From Candidatus Woesearchaeota archaeon (GTDB taxonomy: Archaea > Nanobdellota > Nanobdellia > Woesearchaeales > JACPBV01), in NCBI GenBank assembly GCA_019322475.1, contig JAHWIN010000085.1:1-28243 (forward strand): DNA of 28,243 nucleotides, read 5' to 3'. This document shows positions 22,758 to 28,243 of the stretch, piece by piece (positions within the stretch are counted from its first letter, which is position 1; each line of letters opens with the position of its first letter). A model generated the notes under the pieces. That model was given only the letters and a program-made list of their open reading frames with translations. It was not told the DNA's origin and did not search any database. A program made the position numbers and the translations under genes.

Positions 22758-23809
22758 CTTAGGACCTCTTTTAGGGCATCCAGGAAAACTTTTGCCTGCT
22801 TTACTGTCCCTATGCTTATCCTTATGCAATCTTTCAGAAGGGGGTAGCTGCTCCTGTCCCTGACAAGGATCTTTTTTTCCTTCAGTTTTTTTACTACCTC
22901 ATCAGCCCTGTTGGGGAATTTAGCAAGGATGAAATTAGCATGAGACGGATAAGCAGCTATACCCAGCTTTTTGAGCCCGCCATAAACTATCTTTTTAGCT
23001 TTTTTTACCTCTTCAACATACCATCTTACGTAATCAATGTCATAGATGGCTGCGCTGGCAGCTGCCATAGACACAGCATTTGCAGAATAAGGGGAGCAGA
23101 CTTTCATCAGGTCTTTTATCATCTCCCTGTTTGAGACTGCGTAGCCAAGCCTTAGGCCGGCCATGCCGTAGGCTTTTGAGAACGTCCTTATGATGATAAG
23201 GTTGCTGTACTTTTCAATAAGGCCAAGGCATTCCTGCCCTGAGTACTGGTAATAGGCTTCATCCAGAAGGACGATAGCATCATTCTTATCAGCTTTTTCA
23301 ATGACCTTTATGACATCATCTTTGGATATTATCGTGCCTGTCGGGTTATTCGGGCTGCATAATATGACCATCCTTGTTTTTTTGGTTATAGAATCAAGGA
23401 CCTTTTTGCAGGGAAATTCAAGGCTTTTTTTGTAAAGGACCTCTTTTATTTCTGCTTCCATAAGGCTGGCATAGAACCTGAACATGGCGAATGTGGGGAC
23501 AGGAAGGATAACCTGGTCCTGCTTTTCGATATAGGCCTGCATCACGACCATGATAGCCTCATCGGCAGCATTCGTTACCATCAGCTGCTCAGGCTTTACT
23601 TTTATAGACCCTGCAAGCTTTGCCTTGAATTTTCCGTATTCAGGGTAAGAGGATATGTCCTCTTCTTTTATGCTGTTTATGGCAGCAAGGGCCTTTGGGC
23701 TGCAGCCTATGGTATTTTCGTTAAAGTCCAGCCTAAGGAAACCTTTTCTGCCCTCTAACGGAGGCTTGTACTCTTCCATTTCCATAACAGCTTTTCTTGG
23801 ATATATCAT
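22754..23809 (-). CDS. hisC: histidinol-phosphate aminotransferase, 351 aa
   Basis: HisC converts imidazole acetol phosphate and glutamate to histidinol phosphate and 2-oxoglutarate using PLP. It is a fold-type I aminotransferase with DFNENTIGCSPKA near the N-terminus, NAADEAIMVVMQA, CSPNNPTGTIIS, the DEAYYQYSG Asp that holds the PLP nitrogen, and RTFSKAYGMAGLRLGY with the PLP Lys at 212. It starts 21 bases after hisD. Length is normal. Other aromatic or broad aminotransferases look similar, but the his context makes HisC the best call. Confidence 0.94.
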   Translation of the reverse strand: MIYPRKAVMEMEEYKPPLEGRKGFLRLDFNENTIGCSPKALAAINSIKEEDISSYPEYGKFKAKLAGSIKVKPEQLMVTNAADEAIMVVMQAYIEKQDQVILPVPTFAMFRFYASLMEAEIKEVLYKKSLEFPCKKVLDSITKKTRMVILCSPNNPTGTIISKDDVIKVIEKADKNDAIVLLDEAYYQYSGQECLGLIEKYSNLIIIRTFSKAYGMAGLRLGYAVSNREMIKDLMKVCSPYSANAVSMAAASAAIYDIDYVRWYVEEVKKAKKIVYGGLKKLGIAAYPSHANFILAKFPNRADEVVKKLKEKKILVRDRSSYPLLKDCIRISIGTVKQAKVFLDALKEVLR

Positions 23810-23830
23810 CTTTTATGCGCCTTTTATTTT

Positions 23831-25099
23831 TTAGAACCTTTTCTCTACGCTTTTCCTGTGGCCTTCCAGGCCTTCAGCATCAGCCAATGCAGTTATGCTT
23901 TCTTTTAGGCTTTTCAGGCCTTCTTTACTAAGATTCTGAAATGAAGGCATCCTTATAAAGTCCATCACGCTGAGGCCTGCCCTGAACCTTGACGCTTTTC
24001 CTGTCGGAAGGATGTGGTTGGTGCCGGAGCAGTAATCTCCTGCAGCTTCAGGGGAATACTCGCCTATGAAAAGGGCTCCAAAATTGCTTAGCTGCCTTAT
24101 AACCTTTTCAGGCTCCTTTACTATTATCTCCAGGTGCTCAGGAGCAAAATCGTTGGCAAATGATACTGCCTCTTCCAGGCTTCCTGCCACTATTATACAT
24201 CCGTACTTCCTTAATGATTGAGGGGCAAGGCTGTATCTTTTCAGCTCTTTCAGCTGCTTTTCCAGCTCTTTTTCAACCTTTTCGGCAAGCTCTTTGCCCG
24301 TAGTGACCAGTATCGAGGATGCCAATACATCATGCTCTGCCTGCGCTATCATGTCGGCTGCTATAAACTTAGGGTTTCCTTTTTCAGCGATTATCAATAT
24401 TTCGGAAGGGCCTGCCAGGAAGTCTATCCCGACATCCCCGTAAACAAGCTTCTTGGCTGCTGTGACAAATATGTTTCCAGGCCCGACTATCTTGTCAACC
24501 TTGGGGACTGTTTCAGTTCCGAAGGCCATGGCAGCTATCGCCTGGGCCCCCCCTATCCTATAGACCTTATCTGCCCCTGCAATATCACATGCAGCATAAA
24601 GCGCCCAATTATCCTGTTTAGGGGGGCTGCATACTATGATGTTTTTTACGCCTGCAGCCTTAGCAGGCACGACGCTCATAAGGACACTTGAAACAAGCGG
24701 AAAATTTCCTCCGGGGACATAGCACCCTACAGAGTCCAGGGGCTTTACAAGCTGCCCTATCCTGATGCCTTTTGAGATTTCACTTTCCCACCCCTTAGGC
24801 ATCTGAAGCCCAGCATACCTTTTGATGTTTTCCTTCGCTTTTCTTATGGCGCTTATTGTCTTTTCATCAACTTTCTTATAGGCTTTTTTGATCTCTTCTT
24901 CGCTTACAAGGATATTGTTTTTTGTGGCTTCAAAGCAGTCATACTTTTTTGCATACCTGAAAAGGGCCTTATTTTTGAACAGCCTTATGCCTTTTATTAT
25001 GGGGGCTACCTTTTCCAGGGCAAGGCTGAAATCCTTTTTAGAGCGCTCTTTTATCAGGCTGACCTTTTTCTTTTCCCCTATGCTTATTCTCTGTATCAT
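23831..25099 (-). CDS. hisD: histidinol dehydrogenase, 422 aa
   Basis: HisD is the Zn-dependent, NAD-dependent enzyme that oxidises histidinol to histidine in two steps. Characteristic segments are CYVPGGNFPLVSSVLM, AGPSEILIIAE, IAQAEHDVLASS, NDFAPEHLEIIV, SPEAAGDYCSGTNHILPT and LADAEGLEGHRKSVEKR. The Zn-binding and catalytic Glu/His in FAPEHLE and EGLEGHR are kept. Its ATG overlaps the hisG stop by one base (TGATG). It is complete and normal in length. Confidence 0.97.
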   Translation of the reverse strand: MIQRISIGEKKKVSLIKERSKKDFSLALEKVAPIIKGIRLFKNKALFRYAKKYDCFEATKNNILVSEEEIKKAYKKVDEKTISAIRKAKENIKRYAGLQMPKGWESEISKGIRIGQLVKPLDSVGCYVPGGNFPLVSSVLMSVVPAKAAGVKNIIVCSPPKQDNWALYAACDIAGADKVYRIGGAQAIAAMAFGTETVPKVDKIVGPGNIFVTAAKKLVYGDVGIDFLAGPSEILIIAEKGNPKFIAADMIAQAEHDVLASSILVTTGKELAEKVEKELEKQLKELKRYSLAPQSLRKYGCIIVAGSLEEAVSFANDFAPEHLEIIVKEPEKVIRQLSNFGALFIGEYSPEAAGDYCSGTNHILPTGKASRFRAGLSVMDFIRMPSFQNLSKEGLKSLKESITALADAEGLEGHRKSVEKRF

Positions 25100-25971
25100 C
25101 AGACTATTACCTTGTTCAGCGGGTATTCAACTATTCCCTGGGCCCCTGCGCTTTTAAGCTTTGGGATAAGGTCCCTCACTATCTTTTCGTCTGTTACCGT
25201 ATTTACGCTGACCCATTCCCTGTCAGAAAGCCTTGATATGGTCGGCTTTTGAAGGGAGGGAAGGATGTTTAATATCCTATCTACCTGGCTTTCTTTTATG
25301 TTCATCATCAATCCCACTTTTCCTTCTGCTTCTATGGCGCCTTTTAGAAGAAGGGCTATCTCTTCTATCTTCTTCCTTTTTTTTGCGTCTTTCCATGCTT
25401 TTTTGTTCGCTATCAAAACAGTGTTTGATTCCATGATGGTGTCGATTATCTTCAGGTTGTTGGCCCTTAGGGATGATCCTGTCTCGGTTATCTCGATTAT
25501 GGCATCTGCAAGGTTTGGGGGCTTTACCTCTGTGGCGCCCCAGGAAAATTCAACCTCAGCATCAACCTTGTTTTTTTTGAGGTATGCCTTTGCAAGATTG
25601 ACGGCTTCTGTGGCTATCTTTTTCCCTTTCAGGTCCTTTACGCTTCTTATCCCGCTTTCAGGAGGGGCAGCCAAGACCCACCTGACCTTGCCAAGCCCCC
25701 TTTTTGAATATACAAGGTCCTCTACCTTGATCACGTCAGCATCATTTTCCAGGACCCAGTCCATCCCTGTAAGCCCAAAGTCAAGGACTCCATTTTCTAC
25801 GTACCTTGCCATCTCCTGCGCCCTTATGAGCATGCACTCCATCTGAGGGTCATCAACAGAAGGAAAATAGCTCCTTTTGTTTATGCTTATGTTGAATCCG
25901 GCTTTTTTGAAAAGAAGCGCAGTAGCTTCCTGAAGGCTTCCTTTTGGTATTCCAAGTTTTATTTTATCCAT
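25099..25971 (-). CDS. hisG: ATP phosphoribosyltransferase, long form, 290 aa
   Basis: HisG catalyses the first, feedback-controlled step, joining ATP and PRPP. Start is at ATG 25971 (MDKIKLGIPKGSLQ); the frame upstream to 26016 has no useful start. Motifs are KGSLQEATALLFKKAGF, IRAQEMARYVENGVLDFGLTG, and the PRPP loop EITETGSSLRAN. The length and residues ~215-290 correspond to the C-terminal allosteric domain of the long (HisZ-independent) form, so histidine inhibition is likely. A TATA element sits 27-30 bases before the ATG, beside the shared his promoter block, indicating leaderless transcription of the hisG-D-C unit. Confidence 0.96.
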   Translation of the reverse strand: MDKIKLGIPKGSLQEATALLFKKAGFNISINKRSYFPSVDDPQMECMLIRAQEMARYVENGVLDFGLTGMDWVLENDADVIKVEDLVYSKRGLGKVRWVLAAPPESGIRSVKDLKGKKIATEAVNLAKAYLKKNKVDAEVEFSWGATEVKPPNLADAIIEITETGSSLRANNLKIIDTIMESNTVLIANKKAWKDAKKRKKIEEIALLLKGAIEAEGKVGLMMNIKESQVDRILNILPSLQKPTISRLSDREWVSVNTVTDEKIVRDLIPKLKSAGAQGIVEYPLNKVIV

Positions 25972-25995
25972 TTTATCTATGGTAATATGAGGTTT

Positions 25996-26018
25996 TATAT
26001 TTAAATTTAACCGCAATA
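25996..26018 (-). promoter_or_regulatory. hisG promoter: TATA box plus shared CGGTTAAATT block
   Basis: On the minus strand this 23-bp stretch contains CGGTTAAATTTAAATATA. It differs from the block before hisI by one base in 23. The TTTAAATA part lies 27-30 bases before ATG 25971. The CGGTTAAATT part could hold the BRE or a binding site for a his-specific regulator. Confidence 0.65.
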
Positions 26019-26111
26019 GTGCTGTTTATGGAACCTGGCAGGTAAAAAGCTGTGCTGCATCAAATAATACGGAGAAATGTTTATCTTATCTTTTATCTAG
26101 GATAATCAGGA

Positions 26112-26351
26112 TTATGGTTTATACTTTGAGCGGTCACCATATCCTCCTGACCCAGGATAGTTTTTAGCAATACCTTTTGGGGGAGAGGACATCCAACTAT
26201 TTTTTGAATTAATATCTATAATCTGTTGAGCCTTAATTCCAGTATCTGTATTTATAATCTGTTTAATCTTTTCTTCCAATCTTTCTGTAAACTTACCCAA
26301 ATCCTCTGGTTTTTCTTCCTTAGTAACTCGTCCAGCGATGCCCATTACCAT
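26112..26351 (-). CDS. hypothetical protein, 79 aa
   Basis: It begins MVMGIAGRVTKEEKPEDLGKF and has a charged helical stretch (~20-45, FTERLEEKIKQIINTD) followed by a Ser/Gly/Pro-rich tail (SSPPKGIAKNYPGSGGYG). No metal, catalytic or membrane motif is visible, and it does not resemble HisE. A TATA element (TTATATG, 26374-26380) is centred 26 bases before the ATG, so it is transcribed alone from a leaderless message. Its third codon positions look more AT-rich than the his genes on each side, so it may be a later insertion into the cluster. Function unknown. Confidence 0.6.
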   Translation of the reverse strand: MVMGIAGRVTKEEKPEDLGKFTERLEEKIKQIINTDTGIKAQQIIDINSKNSWMSSPPKGIAKNYPGSGGYGDRSKYKP

Positions 26352-26373
26352 AACCTATTAAAAACTTACAAAA

Positions 26374-26380
26374 CATATAA
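26374..26380 (-). promoter_or_regulatory. TATA box of the 79-aa gene
   Basis: TTATATG on the minus strand is centred 26 bases before ATG 26351. Confidence 0.45.
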
Positions 26381-26402
26381 GCTTTTCGCTTTTTAAGGAA
26401 TA

Positions 26403-26771
26403 TCAAGAATTATACACCTTCTTAGGGTCAAACACTTTCTTATCTTTGATATTTCCATCTATGTCTTTGAAGAAGCAGCTTTCATATCCCTCATGGCATG
26501 CAGCCCCTCCTTTCTGCTCTGCTTTTATCAGCAATGTGTCATTGTCGCAGTCTACAAGGATCTCCTTTACAACCTGTATATTGCCGGAGCTTTCTCCTTT
26601 CATCCACAGCTTGTTCCTTGTCCTGCTGAAGTACCATACATTGCCCGTCTCTAAGGTCTTCTTGTAAGCTTCCCTGTTCATGAAGCCCACCATAAGAACC
26701 TTTTTGCTCTTGTAATCCTGTATGACTGCGGGAACCAGCCCGTCTAGCTTGCTGAAGTTTAGGTCCATCAT
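26403..26771 (-). CDS. hisI: phosphoribosyl-AMP cyclohydrolase, 122 aa
   Basis: HisI opens the adenine ring of phosphoribosyl-AMP, the third step of the pathway. The metal-binding core is intact: WYFSRTRNKLWMKGESSGN, DCDNDTLLIKAEQ (Mg site) and ACHEGYESCFF (Zn cysteines). Length fits the monofunctional form; no HisE pyrophosphatase domain is fused. ATG 26771 (or the adjacent ATG 26768) lies about 29 bases after TTTAAATATA, so transcription is probably leaderless. It is the first his gene in the cluster. Confidence 0.96.
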   Translation of the reverse strand: MMDLNFSKLDGLVPAVIQDYKSKKVLMVGFMNREAYKKTLETGNVWYFSRTRNKLWMKGESSGNIQVVKEILVDCDNDTLLIKAEQKGGAACHEGYESCFFKDIDGNIKDKKVFDPKKVYNS

Positions 26772-26794
26772 GATAATACAGAATATTATAGTTA

Positions 26795-26817
26795 TATATT
26801 TAAATTTAACCGTAATA
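26795..26817 (-). promoter_or_regulatory. hisI promoter: TATA box plus shared CGGTTAAATT block
   Basis: On the minus strand this contains CGGTTAAATTTAAATATA, identical to the hisG promoter except one base before the CGG. Spacing to the ATG is also the same (about 29 bases). The conservation reaches upstream of the TATA core and so may mark a his regulon operator. Confidence 0.65.
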
Positions 26818-26839
26818 ATGTGGCCTGCTTAGAAGAATA

Positions 26840-26866
26840 AAAAATCTCGACTTCAGCAATCTGAAG
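26840..26866 (-). terminator. terminator of the S8e gene
   Basis: On the minus strand CTTCAG-ATTG-CTGAAG (26866-26851) is followed by TCGAGA and six T (26845-26840), about 50 bases after the S8e stop codon. It separates S8e from hisI. Confidence 0.6.
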
Positions 26867-26915
26867 GGCATTATCCAGCCTGAGCAAAGCTTCTAGCCAA
26901 TTAAGATATAAAGAT

Positions 26916-27296
26916 CTAGCTGATAAGTACAGCATTTACAACGCCGTCCTGGCCGGGCCTTGACGTTATCCTTGCCTTTCCTATCTCTGTCTCTATGATG
27001 GTCCCTTTGGTCATTATGTTCCTTCTTACAAAGTGCCTGTTAGCGGGATTTTCAATGGTGTTTTTTATCTTTACTTTCTTTACTTTCCTGTTTTTTGCAT
27101 CAGAAACATTTACAAACTCTTCACTAAGAAGCCTTAGTTTCCTTTCTCCTCCAAGGATCCTTATGGACTGCAGCCTTTTCCTGCCAAGCCCTGTAAGAGA
27201 CGGAACCCTGCCAAGCTCATGCTTCTTATAGTTCCTATACTTTTTGTATCTTGAGCCTCTTGGGCTTCTTTTTCCTTTTCCCTGAAATATAGCCAT
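26916..27296 (-). CDS. rps8e: 30S ribosomal protein S8e, 126 aa
   Basis: S8e is an archaeal/eukaryotic small-subunit ribosomal protein with no bacterial equivalent, which places this contig in Archaea. It shows the basic start MAIFQGKGKRSPRGSRYKKYR, the GRVPSLTGLG turn, IRILGGERKLRLL, and the strongly conserved ENPANRHFVRRNIMTKGTII and SRPGQDGVVNAVLI tail. Length is normal for archaea. It is read divergently from ribB and has a TATA box 26 bases before the ATG. Confidence 0.97.
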   Translation of the reverse strand: MAIFQGKGKRSPRGSRYKKYRNYKKHELGRVPSLTGLGRKRLQSIRILGGERKLRLLSEEFVNVSDAKNRKVKKVKIKNTIENPANRHFVRRNIMTKGTIIETEIGKARITSRPGQDGVVNAVLIS

Positions 27297-27318
27297 AGAT
27301 ATCAGAATTGCTATTCTT

Positions 27319-27326
27319 TTTATAAA
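27319..27326 (-). promoter_or_regulatory. TATA box of the S8e gene
   Basis: TTTATAAA on the minus strand is centred 26 bases before ATG 27296, fitting leaderless transcription. Confidence 0.6.
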
Positions 27327-27373
27327 TCTTGCGGTGGGTTTTGGGGAGCAGAGGGTGGAATGCCACCAATACC

Positions 27374-27381
27374 TTTTTAAA
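27374..27381 (+). promoter_or_regulatory. TATA box of ribB
   Basis: TTTTTAAA is centred about 26 bases before ATG 27404. This supports ATG 27404 over a GTG or other start at 27329 and a leaderless message. Confidence 0.6.
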
Positions 27382-27403
27382 CAAAACTTGCTTCTTTTGG
27401 GCT

Positions 27404-28015
27404 ATGTTCGGGAAAATAGAAGACGCTATAAAGCAGCTGCAGAGAGGGGACTTTGTGATCCTAGTTGATGACGAGAACCGGGAGAATGAAGGCGATATAG
27501 TTTTGGCTGCTGAGAAAGCCACGTGCTCTAAGCTTAACCATATCATACAATGGGCAAAGGGGCTCATGTGCGTCCCTATAGACGGCAAGAGGCTGGACGA
27601 CCTTAAGATACCCATGATGGTGCCTGACCATACTGACAGGTTTAACACCCCTTTTGCGGTTTCTGTAGATGCCAGGAAAAATACAACTACAGGGATGAGC
27701 GCAAGCGACAGGCTTGAGACCATAAAGGCCTTATTGAGCCCTGGGAGCAGGCCTGAGGATCTTGCAAGGCCGGGGCATATCTTTCCGTTAAGGGCAGCCG
27801 ATAAAGGGGTTTTGGAGAGGCAGGGGCATACTGAGGCTGCTGTCGAGCTTTGCAGGCTGGGAAATCTTTATCCTGCAGCTGTTATAGCAGAGGTCATGAA
27901 CGATGACGGAAGCATGGCAAAGCTGGACGACCTTAAGAGGTTTGCTGAGAGGCATAATCTTTCTATATATACCATAAAGGACCTTGTGGATCATGTAGGC
28001 AAGACTGGCTGTTAG
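27404..28015 (+). CDS. ribB: 3,4-dihydroxy-2-butanone-4-phosphate synthase, 203 aa
   Basis: RibB turns ribulose 5-phosphate into the four-carbon unit of riboflavin plus formate, using Mg. The family motifs are complete: DDENRENEGDIVLAAE (metal Glu and acidic loop), NTTTGMSASDRLETI, ARPGHIFPLRA, RQGHTEAAVELCRLGN and AVIAEVMNDDGSMA. There is no fused GTP cyclohydrolase II domain, as is usual in archaea. The frame continues upstream to 27329, but the homology starts at MFGKIEDAIKQLQRG. It is divergent from S8e, and no other riboflavin gene is nearby. Confidence 0.96.
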   Translation: MFGKIEDAIKQLQRGDFVILVDDENRENEGDIVLAAEKATCSKLNHIIQWAKGLMCVPIDGKRLDDLKIPMMVPDHTDRFNTPFAVSVDARKNTTTGMSASDRLETIKALLSPGSRPEDLARPGHIFPLRAADKGVLERQGHTEAAVELCRLGNLYPAAVIAEVMNDDGSMAKLDDLKRFAERHNLSIYTIKDLVDHVGKTGC

Positions 28016-28019
28016 CGAT

Positions 28020-28043
28020 AATATCTTTTTATTGGGGGATATT
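28020..28043 (+). terminator. hairpin after ribB
   Basis: AATATC (28020-28025) pairs with GATATT (28038-28043) around a T-rich loop, five bases after the ribB stop. A weak terminator is possible. Confidence 0.3.
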
Positions 28044-28146
28044 CTTTAAAGCTTAGCTTATGCTCCTATTGCCGTGTACTCCTGCCAGGCTGTTTGCTCT
28101 TTCTTTCCTGATCTACAGGCGATATTGAAAAGTTACCCTACTACGC

Positions 28147-28234
28147 TGACCAGAACGCCATACTTCGTATGGCAACCTGGTCATCTCGCTTTGAAAAGCT
28201 TCGCTTTTCTAACCTCTTACCCTGCTTCGCAAGC
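28147..28234. repeat. cluster of stacked hairpins with TTC loops at the contig end
   Basis: Three hairpins follow one another. TGACCAG-AAC-GCCATAC (28147-28163) pairs with GTATGGC-AAC-CTGGTCA (28167-28183) around TTC. GAAAAGC (28193-28199) pairs with GCTTTTC (28203-28209) around TTC. TGC/GCA (28223-28231) also encloses TTC, or GCTT/AAGC encloses CGC. All share a C-TTC-G tip. Contigs often end in repeated sequence, so this may be the edge of a dispersed repeat or a structured RNA. It has no convincing ORF. Confidence 0.5.
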
Positions 28235-28243
28235 TAAGACGTC

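Noticed and set aside
26112..26351. 79-aa gene as the missing hisE
   Set aside because: Position and size fit, but the acidic helical motif of HisE pyrophosphatases is absent.
27236..27723. Minus-strand 162-aa ORF across the S8e/ribB promoters
   Set aside because: It runs antisense to ribB and through two promoters, with no motif.
28168..28236. 22-codon ORF at the right end (MATWSSRFEKLRFSNLLPCFAS)
   Set aside because: Too short, no ribosome site, and fully explained by the hairpin arms; might be relevant only if the region is a known repeat.

Overview
The window looks like one contig from a DPANN-type archaeon, most like Woesearchaeota or Pacearchaeota. The evidence is a ribosomal protein S8e gene, archaeal SecF and SecD in F-then-D order, and AT-rich TATA elements (TTTAAATA, TTTATATAA) centred about 26-29 bases before many start codons, as expected for leaderless transcripts. 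Arginine is mostly AGG and isoleucine mostly ATA. Lineage is inferred from gene content only.

Positions 1-8900 (+ strand) hold three neighbouring, modular secreted proteins. The first is cut by the contig end. The second (920 aa) and third (1804 aa) share a signal peptide and a cysteine-rich head. The second shares its C-terminal domain with the first. Their middles carry phage-tail-fibre-like 'NVGIGT' stalk repeats, 11 copies in the third protein. About 540 bases without a firm gene follow; they contain hairpins, a possible 48-codon ORF and a promoter/hairpin leader. Positions 9437-12349 encode three more membrane-anchored or secreted proteins: a one-helix small protein, a Cys-rich protein with a LamG remnant, and a PKD-domain protein.

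Positions 12369-13743 (- strand) encode two coupled HIT proteins, both lacking the catalytic histidine, and a 41-aa zinc-ribbon protein. A 440-base gap leads to uppS (cis-prenyltransferase), then a probable operon secF-secD plus two tandem small four-helix ArnE/ArnF-like membrane proteins. These could link polyprenyl-lipid synthesis, lipid flipping and protein export, though that link is inference. A BatA-like VWA membrane protein converges on this block.

Positions 19770-26771 (- strand) are a histidine biosynthesis cluster. In transcription order it reads hisI, an orphan 79-aa gene, hisG, hisD, hisC, a 55-aa one-helix protein, a HAD phosphatase, hisB, a second HAD phosphatase, a 37-aa ORF and hisA. 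hisE, hisF and hisH are absent from the window. hisI and hisG share a nearly identical 23-bp promoter element, a candidate his operator. hisA ends in interlocking inverted repeats.

The right end has divergent leaderless genes for S8e (- strand) and RibB (+ strand). The contig then ends in about 100 bases of stacked hairpins with TTC loops that look like a repeat or structured RNA.
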